Below the pieces are notes generated by a model. The model had not been told where the DNA came from. It was given only the letters and a program-made list of their open reading frames with translations, and made no database searches. A DNA stretch of 64,000 bases, taken from contig MLAX01000001.1 in NCBI GenBank assembly GCA_001890945.1, positions 496,001 through 560,000 on the forward strand, given 5' to 3'. Positions 17,834-28,148 of this stretch are shown here, piece after piece. Each line of letters opens with the position of its first letter. Within the stretch, counting starts at the first letter, position 1. The DNA comes from Alphaproteobacteria bacterium AO1-B. GTDB taxonomy: Bacteria; Pseudomonadota; Alphaproteobacteria; Rhizobiales; Stappiaceae. The position numbers and the translations under genes were made by a program.

Positions 17834-19351
17834 ATGTTTGGTAGACGTGGCAGTTCATCTTCTGGAGCGCCCGAAATTCGGCCTGGAAACGTGCCGGAAA
17901 TGCCGGAGGCTCCGGCCACGGCACCGGCTGCGCCAATGCCAGAAGCGCCCGTACAACAAGCTCCGGCTCCTTCACCTGCTCCACGTGCGCCTGCTTCCCC
18001 AACCGTTGCCGTAAGCGTACCAGCGGAACCAGCCTCAGCATCGCCGAGCAGAAAAAAGACCGGCGAATACTACGAGACGAAAGCGCAAATCTTCAACGCG
18101 CTTGTTGAAGCAATCGACCTGTCTCAGCTCGCGCGACTGGATGCAGAAGATGCTCGGGACGAAATCCGGGATGTTGTGAATGACATTATTGCGTTGAAAA
18201 ACGTTGTAATGTCGATTTCCGAGCAGGAAGACTTGCTTGAAGACATTTGTAACGATGTTCTTGGGTATGGTCCGCTGGAACCTTTGTTGGCGCGCGACGA
18301 CATTGCCGACATAATGGTCAATGGGGCGCACACGGTTTACATCGAAACCCAGGGCAAGGTTGAGCCGACCAGCATTGCATTTCGCGACAACGCGCAGCTC
18401 ATGAACATTTGCCAACGGATCGTGAGCCAGGTGGGCCGGCGTGTAGACGATGCCAGTCCAATCTGTGATGCACGCCTTCCCGATGGATCCCGCGTAAACG
18501 TAATTGCCCCGCCACTGTCTCTTGATGGTCCTGCACTCACAATTCGTAAGTTCAAACGCGACAAGCTGACGCTTGATCAACTGGTGAAGTTCAATTCAAT
18601 TACGCCAGAAGGTGCAACCATACTGCAGGTTATCGGCCGTTCTCGGTGTAACGTACTGATCTCCGGAGGTACAGGGTCCGGTAAAACCACACTCTTAAAC
18701 TGTTTGACGGCTTACATCGAGAACACGGAACGCATTATCACGTGCGAAGACTCCGCTGAGCTTCAATTGCAGCAGCCGCATGTTGTGCGTCTCGAAACAA
18801 GACCTCCCAACCTTGAGGGGGAGGGTGAAATCACGATGCGTGACCTTGTAAAAAACTGCCTGCGTATGCGCCCTGAACGAATTATCGTGGGCGAGGTACG
18901 TGGACCGGAAGCCTTCGATCTGTTGCAGGCAATGAACACGGGCCACGACGGGTCAATGGGCACGTTGCACGCCAACTCTCCGCGCGAAGCCTTGTCTCGT
19001 CTGGAATCCATGATCACAATGGGGGGCTTTTCCTTACCCTCTCGAACCTTGCGGGAAATGATCGTATCGTCGATCGACGTGGTCGTTCAGGCTGCACGCC
19101 TAAGGGACGGTTCTCGCCGTATCACGCATGTGACTGAAGTGATGGGGATGGAAGGGGACATCATTACCACTCAGGACATCTTCCTTTACGACATTGTCGG
19201 AGAAGACCCGAACGGGATGATCATCGGGCGGCATCGGTCAACCGGTATCGGTCGTCCCAAGTTTTGGGATCGAGCACGTTATTTCGGAGAAGAATCCCGC
19301 TTGGCAGAAGCGCTTGATGCGTCGGAAATGCCTGAGTACATCGCGGAATAG
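17834..19351 (+). CDS. cpaF: Pilus secretion ATPase CpaF (TadA)
   Basis: A 505-residue secretion ATPase powering Flp pilus extension and possibly retraction. The N-terminal 70 residues are Pro/Ala-rich and probably disordered. Then come the N2-type domain, Walker [15 protein letters not shown] near residue 280, Walker [21 protein letters not shown] near residue 350 and the His box [13 protein letters not shown]. Followed by tadB after eight bases in the same operon. Confidence 0.95.
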   Translation: MFGRRGSSSSGAPEIRPGNVPEMPEAPATAPAAPMPEAPVQQAPAPSPAPRAPASPTVAVSVPAEPASASPSRKKTGEYYETKAQIFNALVEAIDLSQLARLDAEDARDEIRDVVNDIIALKNVVMSISEQEDLLEDICNDVLGYGPLEPLLARDDIADIMVNGAHTVYIETQGKVEPTSIAFRDNAQLMNICQRIVSQVGRRVDDASPICDARLPDGSRVNVIAPPLSLDGPALTIRKFKRDKLTLDQLVKFNSITPEGATILQVIGRSRCNVLISGGTGSGKTTLLNCLTAYIENTERIITCEDSAELQLQQPHVVRLETRPPNLEGEGEITMRDLVKNCLRMRPERIIVGEVRGPEAFDLLQAMNTGHDGSMGTLHANSPREALSRLESMITMGGFSLPSRTLREMIVSSIDVVVQAARLRDGSRRITHVTEVMGMEGDIITTQDIFLYDIVGEDPNGMIIGRHRSTGIGRPKFWDRARYFGEESRLAEALDASEMPEYIAE

Positions 19352-19359
19352 GAAGAAAC

Positions 19360-20379
19360 ATGCCTGTATTCGAGCAATTCATGACACCTGCCATCACCGG
19401 AGCCGCGGTTGCGCTGCTGGTCATGTTCAGCGTCGGCGGCATCATCTACGGGCTATTTCTTCCTTCGTTATCTGGGACAAAAAAACGCGACGCTCGGATG
19501 AGCGCCGTCTCGGCACGGCCTCAGTCAGAGACGCAGCGCAAAACCATGCGAGATACCAATCGTAGAAAAAAATCGATTCAAGATCAGTTAAAGGATTTTG
19601 AGGAGCGCCAGAAAGCTAAACACGAAAAACAGAAAAACATTCCTCTTAAAGTAAAAATAGAGCAGGCCGGTTTGGAATGGGAGATGCGGCACCTTGTTCT
19701 TTTTAGCGTTGTAAGTGCAATTGTTTTCTTCGTAATTTCTTTGATTGCGAGTGGCAATTTGTTGATTGCAGCCGCTTTCACATTTGTAGGTGGCATCGGA
19801 TTCCCGCGTTGGTACATCGGGAACAAAAGGAAACGCCGTTTCAATGCCTTTCTTAACGAATTGCCCAACGGAATCGACATCATAGTGCGGGGTGTCAAAG
19901 CCGGGTTACCTTTGAGCGATTGTGTCAAGGTTGTTGCGAAGGAAGCGCGTGAACCCGTAGCGACTGAGTTTCGAAAGGTGACGGAAACTCAAGTCATGGG
20001 TGTTTCGCTCGCCGAAGCTTTGGCGAGGATGCCTGATCGTGTTCCGTTACCGGAGACAAATTTTCTGGCGATTGTTGTGAGCATCCAACAAAAAGCCGGT
20101 GGTGGTCTAGCAGAAGCCCTGGGAAACCTCTCAAGGGTTTTGCGTCAGCGGAAGGCGATGAAGGCCAAGATCAAAGCTTTGAGCTCAGAGGCAAAATCGT
20201 CTGCTGCGATTATTGGGGCCCTTCCTTTTGTTGTGGGCGGGATTCTCTTTTTCATAGCACCAGATTACATGATGACCCTTTTTACAGTGACAACGGGCAA
20301 GATTATTGTTGCCGGATGCCTGTTTTGGATGTTCTGCGGAATAATGGTCATGCGGTCCATGATCAATTTTGACTTCTAA
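19360..20379 (+). CDS. tadB: Inner-membrane platform protein TadB
   Basis: A 339-residue T2SSF-type platform protein. There is an N-terminal membrane segment (ITGAAVALLVMFSVGGIIYG), a strongly basic cytoplasmic stretch around residues 45-95, two central membrane segments, the T2SSF domain (ELPNGIDIIVRGVKAGLPLS near residue 170), and a C-terminal membrane hairpin. It forms the inner-membrane platform with TadC and is driven by CpaF. Confidence 0.9.
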   Translation: MPVFEQFMTPAITGAAVALLVMFSVGGIIYGLFLPSLSGTKKRDARMSAVSARPQSETQRKTMRDTNRRKKSIQDQLKDFEERQKAKHEKQKNIPLKVKIEQAGLEWEMRHLVLFSVVSAIVFFVISLIASGNLLIAAAFTFVGGIGFPRWYIGNKRKRRFNAFLNELPNGIDIIVRGVKAGLPLSDCVKVVAKEAREPVATEFRKVTETQVMGVSLAEALARMPDRVPLPETNFLAIVVSIQQKAGGGLAEALGNLSRVLRQRKAMKAKIKALSSEAKSSAAIIGALPFVVGGILFFIAPDYMMTLFTVTTGKIIVAGCLFWMFCGIMVMRSMINFDF

Positions 20380-20391
20380 CGGGGGCAAGAC

Positions 20392-21366
20392 ATGGACCTT
20401 GAATCGATCGCATCTGCACAATTCCTTGCAGCGGTTTTGGCTATGATTGCCGTAACAGGAACTATTTTCTCCCTTGTTATGCCGTTGTTGTCGCGAGACA
20501 CGTTAAAGGCACGCATGAAAAACGTTGCCTTGGAGCGTGATAAGCTCCGAGCAAAAGAGCGGGCTCGGTTGCAAACCTCCCAGGGGGATGCACGAATGTC
20601 ATTGAGGAATCAGCCAAAGGCGAAGATGAAGAACTTCGTTGATCGGCTGAACCTCAAAGAAATGCTCGCGGATGACAGTACGCAGGACCGGTTGCGCATG
20701 GCCGGCTATCGGGGTAGCGCTCCGATGTATTATTTCCTGACTGCGCGAATTGCGCTTCCCGGCGGACTGTTTGTTTTTGCTTTGGCGTATGCGTTTCTTC
20801 TAGCGCCAAACACGATTCCTGCGTTTTCGAAAGTTTTGTTTTGTATTGTGTTTTCCGGTTTCGGAGCGTTTTTGCCGAACATATACTTGAAGAACCAGAT
20901 TGATAAACGGAAGCTTGGAATCCAGCGTGCTTGGCCAGATGCGCTTGATCTGATGCTAATTTGCGTTGAATCCGGCATGTCGATTGAAGCTGCTTTTCAG
21001 AAGGTGGCTGAGGAAATCGGCGCGCAATCCGTTGAATTGGCAGAGGAACTGTCTCTCACCACAGCTGAACTATCGTACTTAAGTGAACGCCGGATGGCTT
21101 ATGAGAATTTGGCCAAACGCACCGGTGTAGATGGTGTCAAGAACGTGATGATGGCACTTATACAGGCGGAACGGTATGGTACTCCGGTAGGGACTGCTAT
21201 CCGCAACATGGCCGATGATACGCGCGCGGAACGGATGCAGTTTGCCGAGCAAAAAGCAGCGTCGCTTCCGCCAAAGCTGACGGTTCCGATGATCATGTTC
21301 TTTCTGCCGGTACTCTTCTTCGTGATTCTCACGCCGGCAGTCATTCAGGCGATGGGCGCATTCTGA
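20392..21366 (+). CDS. tadC: Inner-membrane platform protein TadC
   Basis: A 324-residue T2SSF-type platform protein paired with TadB. Membrane segments are at the N-terminus (FLAAVLAMIAVTGTIFSLVM), in the middle (around residues 115-165) and at the C-terminus (PMIMFFLPVLFFVILTPAVI). The T2SSF core contains AWPDALDLMLICVESGMSIE near residue 185. Starts 12 bases after tadB. Last gene of the rightward tad operon; tadD lies beyond on the other strand. Confidence 0.9.
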   Translation: MDLESIASAQFLAAVLAMIAVTGTIFSLVMPLLSRDTLKARMKNVALERDKLRAKERARLQTSQGDARMSLRNQPKAKMKNFVDRLNLKEMLADDSTQDRLRMAGYRGSAPMYYFLTARIALPGGLFVFALAYAFLLAPNTIPAFSKVLFCIVFSGFGAFLPNIYLKNQIDKRKLGIQRAWPDALDLMLICVESGMSIEAAFQKVAEEIGAQSVELAEELSLTTAELSYLSERRMAYENLAKRTGVDGVKNVMMALIQAERYGTPVGTAIRNMADDTRAERMQFAEQKAASLPPKLTVPMIMFFLPVLFFVILTPAVIQAMGAF

Positions 21367-21596
21367 TATGGCGTGCTGGTTGTGTAAATTCTGAGAACCG
21401 AAGACGCTTTGGCAAATTGAAGTGGGGTCGTGCAAGGCGAAGAATTGAGCGCCGCAGCTTGCAGAAGTTATTCTAATTCAGAAATTTAAGTTTATGGCCG
21501 CGTACTAATTTGCCTGAACAAAAGCATAGTCTGGCTCACGTTTGGCAGACTATGGCAGCCAATAAGAAAACTGCATCCGATTGAGTGTTTTCCGCT

Positions 21597-22376
21597 CTAG
21601 CCCTGACGCTGCTGCATCATGGATCTGAGATAGGCGATGTTGGCTTCCGCCTGGCGAGGGTCCAATTCTGCACGCGCCACCTGAATAGCCTCATCATATT
21701 TGCCCTGGATACCGAGGACGAGCGCCAGGTTTTGACGCACGCGGCTGTCTGCACCGGGCAGGGTCGCGGCACGGCGCAGGGTGTACTCGGCATCGGGAAG
21801 TTCATTCGACAGCAAATAAGACAGGCCGAGATTGTTTAAGAGACTTGGATCGTCCGGAGCAATCTGCAGGGCTTGCTTGTAGATGCTTCGCGCTTTTTTG
21901 TGCTCGCCCATTTGATCGTAGATCGCAGCTTTTGCGGACATCAGCTTCCAGTCCGGGGTATCGGGACGTTGCGCGCCTTTTAGAACATTCATCGCCTCAT
22001 CGAAGCGACCGTTCATTGCAAGCACTTTCCCATAGGCCGAGGCAATTTCCCTGTCCTTCGGATGTGCGATGACGCCGGCACGCAGCACGGCCATGGCTTG
22101 TGGTGTCTGACCATTGCGACTCAGAGCATCAGAATACCCGAGAATGGCCATCCGGTTGGTCCGGTCCTTTTCATAGGCGCTGCCCCATTTCGAAACGGCG
22201 GCCCGCGCTTGGGCCGAACCCGGATTGGAGTAATGCGTTCCGGATGCCGGGGAATGGGTTCCAGTATTGGATTTGTTCGATGCACAGCCTGTGACCAACA
22301 CAAGAGCCGTCATGGCCATGAGCGTCTTTGTCAGGGTGGAGCGCTTGGTTGCCGAGTGTGTCGAGGGCGCTTGCAT
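21597..22376 (-). CDS. tadD: TadD-like TPR lipoprotein
   Basis: A 259-residue protein with a lipoprotein-type leader ending in the lipobox LVTGC near residue 30, then a low-complexity Ser/Gly stretch and several tetratricopeptide repeats, for example RSIYKQALQIAPDDPSLLNN and NLGLSYLLSNELPDAEYTLR. TadD is the pilotin-like TPR component of tad systems. The ATG at 22376 starts just before the basic leader; a longer frame from 22403 adds nine residues. It is convergent with tadC with 230 bases between them. Confidence 0.85.
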   Translation of the reverse strand: MQAPSTHSATKRSTLTKTLMAMTALVLVTGCASNKSNTGTHSPASGTHYSNPGSAQARAAVSKWGSAYEKDRTNRMAILGYSDALSRNGQTPQAMAVLRAGVIAHPKDREIASAYGKVLAMNGRFDEAMNVLKGAQRPDTPDWKLMSAKAAIYDQMGEHKKARSIYKQALQIAPDDPSLLNNLGLSYLLSNELPDAEYTLRRAATLPGADSRVRQNLALVLGIQGKYDEAIQVARAELDPRQAEANIAYLRSMMQQRQG

Positions 22377-22557
22377 TGTCAAAATCCTAGCTGTCCGCAG
22401 CATGTAAGTCCTCTACAGCAATAGATAATTAACCCTAATGGATGGTTAAACTCAGCTGCAGAATGCGAAACAGCCTTTTTACTCATCACGCTTGCTTCTG
22501 AATTTCTCGCAGACTAGGTCTTGAAGCACTTGCCCAGTCGTTGAATGGAGAGCCCTC

Positions 22558-23955
22558 GTGCGTGAAACGCTGATCCGTCAAAGTGATGCCCAATCTTCAG
22601 TGCCGATCGTCGCGGTTGACGCGGACAGTCTGGAAACAGTCCTCACCGGGTTGGGAGAAACCGCGAAAGCATGGTGCCGAGCCAATGGCTATTCAGCGAA
22701 ACCTTCATCCTTCCAGCTTGTGCCGGGCTTGAGCGGAGACCTCCAAGCGGTTCTGTTCGGCGTCGATAGCGGCGGAAACGCTGATCCGTTCAGTCTTGGA
22801 AGCTTGGCAAATGCGCTTCCAAGCGGTGATTACCATTTGGCAGATGCATTTCCGGGTGCAGCGGAGGCGTCACTGGCGTTTGCTCTCTCGAGTTACAAAT
22901 TTGACCGATACAGCGCGTCTTCAAACAAAAAGGTTGTCCGGCTTTGTGTTCCGTCAGATGTGGACTTCGATAGGCTCTCTGCCGTTCTCGATGGTGTTCA
23001 GCTGGCCAGGGATCTGATCAACACGCCGGCCAATGACTTGGGGCCGGAGGAATTGGCAAGCGCTGTTGAGGCGTTGTTTGTCGAAAACGGTGGCTCAGGC
23101 CAGATCACCGTCGGGGATGATCTTCTAAGGCATGGTTTTCCGATGGTACATGCCGTTGGCCGTGCGAGTTCTAGAGCGCCCCGCATCGCGGACTATTTAT
23201 GGGGCGCCGAAGGTGATCCGAGAGTCACGTTGGTGGGCAAAGGTGTGATCTTCGACACCGGCGGGCTAAACCTGAAGCCCGGCAACTCCATGACGCTCAT
23301 GAAAAAGGATATGGGCGGAGCGGCAAATGTTCTTGGGCTTGCCTCCATGATCATGGCCGCAAAGCTGCCAGTTCGGTTGCGGGTCATTGTGCCGTGCGTT
23401 GAAAACGCGGTTTCAGGCAATGCGTTTCGGCCGGGAGATATCCTGAACAGCCGCAAAGGGCTGACAGTCGAAATTGGAAACACGGATGCGGAAGGTCGGC
23501 TGATCTTGGCCGATGCATTGGCATTGGCCGATGAAGAAAGCCCGGAAATCCTGGTCGACATGGCAACACTGACCGGTGCTGCGCGGGTTGCCCTGGGGCC
23601 GGATCTGCCGCCGTTCTATACCAACGACGAAGCCTTGGCTGAAGATATAGCTGTCATGTCTGAAGCGGCGACAGACCCTTTGTGGCGATTACCGCTCTGG
23701 AAGCCATATATGAAATACCTCGACAGCAAGGTGGCCGACATCAATCACATCAACACATCGGGCACAGGATATGCAGGGTCCATAACTGCCGCTTTATTCC
23801 TCTCCCGGTTTGTCGAGAAGGCAGAAAGCTGGGTGCATTTCGATATCTTCGGTTGGACACCTGCCGAAAAGCCGGGAAAACCGATGGGCGGAGAAGCGCA
23901 GGGAATCCGAGCTTTGTTCGACCTGCTCAGCGAGCGCTACACCAAAACAAAATAA
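22558..23955 (+). CDS. Leucyl aminopeptidase family protein (M17)
   Basis: A 465-residue cytosolic metallo-aminopeptidase. The M17 signature NTDAEGRLILADAL is near residue 310; metal and catalytic residues are visible in GVIFDTGGLNLKPGNSM and KKDMGGAANVLG around residues 230-260. The N-terminal domain is the variable macro-like part. GTG start with GGAG ten bases upstream. The length and domain layout resemble alphaproteobacterial PepA/PepB-like enzymes. It probably takes part in peptide turnover; no operon partner is obvious beyond the MarR gene downstream. Confidence 0.9.
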   Translation: MRETLIRQSDAQSSVPIVAVDADSLETVLTGLGETAKAWCRANGYSAKPSSFQLVPGLSGDLQAVLFGVDSGGNADPFSLGSLANALPSGDYHLADAFPGAAEASLAFALSSYKFDRYSASSNKKVVRLCVPSDVDFDRLSAVLDGVQLARDLINTPANDLGPEELASAVEALFVENGGSGQITVGDDLLRHGFPMVHAVGRASSRAPRIADYLWGAEGDPRVTLVGKGVIFDTGGLNLKPGNSMTLMKKDMGGAANVLGLASMIMAAKLPVRLRVIVPCVENAVSGNAFRPGDILNSRKGLTVEIGNTDAEGRLILADALALADEESPEILVDMATLTGAARVALGPDLPPFYTNDEALAEDIAVMSEAATDPLWRLPLWKPYMKYLDSKVADINHINTSGTGYAGSITAALFLSRFVEKAESWVHFDIFGWTPAEKPGKPMGGEAQGIRALFDLLSERYTKTK

Positions 23956-24015
23956 CGGAACCGAAACGTATTCATGCTTGAATGATCCAGAATAGGAATT
24001 GGGAACGGGTCATCA

Positions 24016-24366
24016 ATGGGCATTGAAATACGCGGCGCACAGGCGTTGCGGCTCATGCACGAGGTCAATTTGGCGTTGGTCCGCGGCAGCGATCAGGATC
24101 TGTCCGCGCGGCAATTGACGATTCTTTTGACGGTTTACCTCGAGCCGCCGCCCCACACCGTGCGCGGCTTGGCGGCAAAGTTGAACGTCACCAAACCAGC
24201 TATCACCCGGGCTCTCGACACTCTCGGGTCCATGCGGTTGCTGTCTCGAAAAAGGGATGAGGCCGACAAACGCAATGTGATCATCACACGCACGGTTGAA
24301 GGTGCGCTCTATTTGGAGCAGCTTGGAGACCTCGTTGTCGAAAAGGCCGCAGAGCTTCCTCGATAG
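24016..24366 (+). CDS. MarR family transcriptional regulator
   Basis: A 116-residue winged-helix regulator, short for MarR. The recognition region TVRGLAAKLNVTKPAITRALDTLGSMRLL (positions about 50-80) and the wing RDEADKRNVIITRT are clear. It lies between the aminopeptidase and an NlpC/P60 peptidase on the same strand and may regulate one of them; no operator palindrome stood out. The inducing ligand is unknown. Confidence 0.82.
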   Translation: MGIEIRGAQALRLMHEVNLALVRGSDQDLSARQLTILLTVYLEPPPHTVRGLAAKLNVTKPAITRALDTLGSMRLLSRKRDEADKRNVIITRTVEGALYLEQLGDLVVEKAAELPR

Positions 24367-24411
24367 CCAACTCATCTCTCTATCTTCTCCAGCCTGGGCG
24401 GATTGCTTTCT

Positions 24412-25278
24412 ATGAAGACCAACTTCGATCGACGGCGTCACCCAGTGCGCATGGATCTCGCAGCCAAATCATATGAAGGACGGGTCGTCGCAGACCGGTT
24501 TGTAGAGGGTGAGGAATACTGGGTGAGCGCCGACCGTTTGGAGTTCCGGCCGCAACCTCGGCAAGACGTTTCAATTGATACCGAAGCGTTGTTCGGTGAG
24601 AACATTACTGTTTACGAACAAACCCCAGAGGGCTGGGCCTGGGGCCAATTGGAAACCGATGGTTATGTGGGCTGGTTTTCCTCTGATGCCATTCAGAAGG
24701 CCGGAAAGCCAACGCACCGCGTGAAAGCGCTGAGGACTTTTCGGTATCCAGCGCCGGAGCTCAAAATGCCGCCGCTGGGCCTGCTTTCAATTGGGTCTTT
24801 GGTCAGTGTTGTAAGCGAAGCAGAAACGCGAGGCTTGCAATACGCTCTCTTGGCAGATGGCTCTGCTATTGTCGCAAAACATCTGGTTCCCTTGGACCAC
24901 ACCGAAGCCGATTGGGTCGATGCAGCCGAAGCTTTGCTCGGAACGCCTTACCTTTGGGGCGGGCGGTCCAGTTTGGGGTTGGATTGTTCGGCACTTGTTC
25001 AACTTGCGGCGCAAACGGGCGGTATACCGCTTCCGCGGGACAGTGACATGCAGGAAGCAGAAGCCGGGAGCGAAATACCTTTCAATGATCTTTCGTCGCT
25101 TGTCCGCGGCGACCTTCTGTTTTGGAAGGGCCACGTCGGGATCATCACGGGTCCAAAGCAGCTGCTTCATGCCAACGGCCACACAATGACAGTGGCCTAT
25201 GAGGATCTTGAAAAGGCCGTTGCCAGGATAGCGGTGACGGAATGGGGCGCAATTACGAAAGCGCGCCGCCTGTGTTGA
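24412..25278 (+). CDS. NlpC/P60 family cell-wall peptidase with SH3-like domains
   Basis: A 288-residue protein. Residues about 60-150 form bacterial SH3-like domains (ITVYEQTPEGWAWGQLETDG), and about 165-285 form the NlpC/P60 (C40) domain with the catalytic Cys in GLDCSALVQLA, the His in GHVGIITG and the third polar residue in HANGH. Such enzymes cut D-Glu to diamino-acid bonds in peptidoglycan or recycle muropeptides. No signal peptide is seen, so a cytosolic recycling role is possible. ATG at 24412 preferred to TTG at 24403. Confidence 0.85.
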   Translation: MKTNFDRRRHPVRMDLAAKSYEGRVVADRFVEGEEYWVSADRLEFRPQPRQDVSIDTEALFGENITVYEQTPEGWAWGQLETDGYVGWFSSDAIQKAGKPTHRVKALRTFRYPAPELKMPPLGLLSIGSLVSVVSEAETRGLQYALLADGSAIVAKHLVPLDHTEADWVDAAEALLGTPYLWGGRSSLGLDCSALVQLAAQTGGIPLPRDSDMQEAEAGSEIPFNDLSSLVRGDLLFWKGHVGIITGPKQLLHANGHTMTVAYEDLEKAVARIAVTEWGAITKARRLC

Positions 25279-25289
25279 GATAGGATGCG

Positions 25290-25310
25290 GCTCGCTCTCA
25301 TATAGCGAGC
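25290..25310. terminator. Hairpin between convergent genes
   Basis: GCTCGCT (25290-25296) pairs perfectly with AGCGAGC (25304-25310), in the 36 bases between the NlpC/P60 and rmuC stops. No T-run on either strand, so termination strength is uncertain. Confidence 0.5.
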
Positions 25311-25314
25311 AGCC

Positions 25315-26502
25315 CTAGCGGTCGGGAGCTAGGGCCAGCTGAGGCGCTTCATCACCTTGTGTATCAGCGCTCGAAGAGACCTCTCCAAGTTCCAGGTCCT
25401 CGATCCTTCGGCTGCGTTTGCCGATCTTTTCTGACGAGATAAGGATCTGGTCGATATCCTTGTTGGCCTGGGCAAAGTGTGACTGCAGCTTACCAACGCG
25501 GTCGTTCAAGCGGCCGACATCTGCAATCAGGTGGCCAACTTCGGCTTGAATGAGATGGGCTTGTTCACGCATTTTCGCATCTCGCAACACGGCCTGAATC
25601 ACTTGAATCGACAGCATTAAGAGCGACGGAGAAACGATCACCACGCGGGTGCGGTGAGCTTTCTGGATCAAGTCTTCAAACCGCTCATTAAGCTCTGCGA
25701 AGACGCTTTCGGATGGCACAAACAGGAACGCTGTGTCCTGGGTCTCACCAGGGAGCAGGTACTTTTCGCCGATGTCCTGAATATGCTTTGTGAAGTCCCG
25801 CCGGAACTGTGCTTGCGCGTACTTGAGCTGTTCGTCCGTTTCGGCATTCCGAATGAGATTGAACGCCTCCAGCGGGAACTTCGCGTCGATGGCGAGCGGA
25901 GGCGCGCCGTTTGGCATGTGAATGAGACAATCAGGTCTGCTGTTGTTGGAAAGGGTTGATTGGAAAGAGTAGCTGCTCGGCGCCAATTGGTCTTGAATAA
26001 TGGCTTCCATGCGTCCTTGCCCGAATGCACCCCGCGTCTGCTTGTTGGACAAGATCGCCTGCAGCTGCCCGACCTGTCCGGAAAGGTCGGTGATAGTCGC
26101 TTGTGCCCGGTCGATCACTGCTAGCCGCTCATGCAGATGGCGCAGCCCGTCCTGAGTTCGCTTGCTCGTATCTGCCATGGAAAGCCCGAGCTTGTGCCCC
26201 ATGCCGTCAAGGCGCTCATTGACCGCGCGCATCATGTCGGACTGACGGGAGCCGAACACCTCGGCCATGGTCTGCATCCGTCCGGTCATCTCGCCTTGAG
26301 ATTTCAGCAACTGTGAGAGGTGGCTTTCCAGCTCGTGAATGCGTTCCGTCGCGGCTGTATCGGCTTCAGCGCGCAGACGGATTTCTCGCATGGTTTTGAT
26401 GACCAGCCAGACAATCAGAGCAAGCAGAAACAGTCCGCCTCCAACGGCCGTTTCCAAAACCGTGACCGGTCGTCCGCTCAGTTCAAAAAGGATCTCGTTC
26501 AT
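25315..26502 (-). CDS. rmuC: DNA recombination protein RmuC
   Basis: A 395-residue protein: N-terminal membrane anchor (TAVGGGLFLLALIVWLVI), a long coiled coil at about residues 35-150, and the RmuC nuclease-like domain with PPLAIDAKFPLEAFNLIRN near residue 215 and DTAFLFVPSESVFAEL near 270. RmuC limits inversions at short inverted repeats in E. coli. The ATG at 26502 matches the family start; the frame continues upstream to 26574 without similarity. It is divergent from def. Confidence 0.9.
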   Translation of the reverse strand: MNEILFELSGRPVTVLETAVGGGLFLLALIVWLVIKTMREIRLRAEADTAATERIHELESHLSQLLKSQGEMTGRMQTMAEVFGSRQSDMMRAVNERLDGMGHKLGLSMADTSKRTQDGLRHLHERLAVIDRAQATITDLSGQVGQLQAILSNKQTRGAFGQGRMEAIIQDQLAPSSYSFQSTLSNNSRPDCLIHMPNGAPPLAIDAKFPLEAFNLIRNAETDEQLKYAQAQFRRDFTKHIQDIGEKYLLPGETQDTAFLFVPSESVFAELNERFEDLIQKAHRTRVVIVSPSLLMLSIQVIQAVLRDAKMREQAHLIQAEVGHLIADVGRLNDRVGKLQSHFAQANKDIDQILISSEKIGKRSRRIEDLELGEVSSSADTQGDEAPQLALAPDR

Positions 26503-26628
26503 GAAACAAACATAGAACGATTCGGAGCAAAGAACATCCGGCAAGAAGGCGAGTAAGAGGGAACTGGCTAGCACACTATGGCGGAATTACGCGTTGACCG
26601 GGATGCCGCGATTTCCTATGTCAGGCGC

Positions 26629-27147
26629 ATGACAAAACGCCCGATTATCACCATTCCTGACCCGGTACTCCGCGAAGTGTGCGTGCCAATTGAAAAGGTC
26701 GATGCTGAAACCATCGCTTTGGCCGATGATATGCTGGAAACCATGTATGACGCCCCCGGTATTGGCCTTGCTGCCAGCCAGGTCGGCATCTTGAAACGGA
26801 TATTCGTTCTTGATGTTGCCAAGGAGGATGCACCCAAGGAGCCGATGGTTTTCATCAACCCGGAAATCATCTGGTCCAGTGATGAACTTTCAGTCTATCA
26901 GGAGGGGTGTCTGTCGATCCCGGACTATTATGAAGACGTCGAGCGTCCGGCTGAAGTTGCCGTCAAGTTTATGGATCGGGAAGGTGCAGAACAGGAGATC
27001 AAGGCCAACGGATTGCTGGCAACGTGTATCCAGCACGAGCTCGACCACCTGAACGGCAAGTTGTTCATCGATTATCTGTCCAAACTGAAACGCGATCGGG
27101 TGGTCAAGAAGTTTACGAAACAGGCCAAACTGGCCGGCCAACTCTAA
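26629..27147 (+). CDS. def: Peptide deformylase
   Basis: A 172-residue metalloenzyme that removes the formyl group from nascent proteins. All three motifs are intact: [10 protein letters not shown] (about residue 46), [10 protein letters not shown] (about residue 93) and QHELDHLNG (about residue 138). ATG at 26629 gives the typical start [16 protein letters not shown]; an ATG at 26578 would add 17 unrelated residues. Followed by fmt after 43 bases, the classic pair. Confidence 0.95.
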   Translation: MTKRPIITIPDPVLREVCVPIEKVDAETIALADDMLETMYDAPGIGLAASQVGILKRIFVLDVAKEDAPKEPMVFINPEIIWSSDELSVYQEGCLSIPDYYEDVERPAEVAVKFMDREGAEQEIKANGLLATCIQHELDHLNGKLFIDYLSKLKRDRVVKKFTKQAKLAGQL

Positions 27148-27190
27148 GCAGCGCCGCAAGGCACTCAATCCTCCAGATTCTGGGAAACAG

Positions 27191-28129
27191 ATGTCACTTC
27201 GCGTCGTTTTTATGGGCACCCCCGACTTCTCCGTTCCAACCCTGATGGAAATTGTCGGGCAGGGCCATGAGGTTGTCGCTTGCTATTCACAGCCGCCGCG
27301 TCCGGCCGGCCGGGGCATGGATTTGAAGAAATCCCCCGTCCACGATGCGGCGGAGTCGTTTGGCATTCCGGTTTTCACGCCCACAAGCCTGAAAGGCGCG
27401 GAAGACCAAGCCCAGTTTGCCGCGCTTGACGCCGATGTCGCGGTTGTTGTCGCGTACGGTCTGTTGCTGCCGAAGGCGATCTTGGAGGCTCCGGAAAACG
27501 GCTGCCTGAATTTGCACGCATCGATGCTACCGCGCTGGCGGGGTGCGGCGCCGATCAATCGGGCGATTATGGCGGGGGACAAGGAGACTGCGGTTCAGGT
27601 CATGCGGATGGAAGAGGGCCTGGACACGGGTCCTGTTTGTATGTCTGAGACGGTAGCAATCTCGGAAAACATGACCGCCGGAGAGTTGCACGACCAATTG
27701 TCGAGCCTTGGCGGCGACTTGATGGTTCGGGCACTCGCAGCCTTGTCCCGGAGCGCGCTGGGCGAACAGGTGCAATCCGAGGAGGGGGTCACCTATGCGG
27801 CGAAGCTCTCCAAACAGGAAACTCGGATCGATTGGTCTTTGCCGGCTGCAAACGTACACAATCACATCCGTGGCCTTTCACCGTTTCCGGGCGCCTGGTG
27901 CGAGATGGAGCTGGGCGGCAAAACTGAACGGGTGAAGGTTTTGCGCAGCAGCTTAGCAGATGGCAATGGCGATCCCGGAAATGTATTGGCTGTTAACGGG
28001 GCACCAGTTGTGGCTTGTGGTGCTAATGCGGTGCGCCTCGATCAGGTTCAACGTGCTGGCAAGAAACCGATGACAGGCGAAGATTTCTTGCGCGGCGCTG
28101 CCCTATCTGTTGGAGCACATGTCAGCTAG
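27191..28129 (+). CDS. fmt: Methionyl-tRNA formyltransferase
   Basis: A 312-residue enzyme formylating initiator Met-tRNA using 10-formyl-THF. N-terminal [16 protein letters not shown], catalytic segment [20 protein letters not shown] near residue 110 and [12 protein letters not shown] near residue 140 are diagnostic; the C-terminal OB-like domain follows. Downstream of def in the same direction, upstream of a GNAT gene and truA. Confidence 0.95.
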   Translation: MSLRVVFMGTPDFSVPTLMEIVGQGHEVVACYSQPPRPAGRGMDLKKSPVHDAAESFGIPVFTPTSLKGAEDQAQFAALDADVAVVVAYGLLLPKAILEAPENGCLNLHASMLPRWRGAAPINRAIMAGDKETAVQVMRMEEGLDTGPVCMSETVAISENMTAGELHDQLSSLGGDLMVRALAALSRSALGEQVQSEEGVTYAAKLSKQETRIDWSLPAANVHNHIRGLSPFPGAWCEMELGGKTERVKVLRSSLADGNGDPGNVLAVNGAPVVACGANAVRLDQVQRAGKKPMTGEDFLRGAALSVGAHVS

Positions 28130-28148
28130 GCTGCAGCAGGAGCGACCA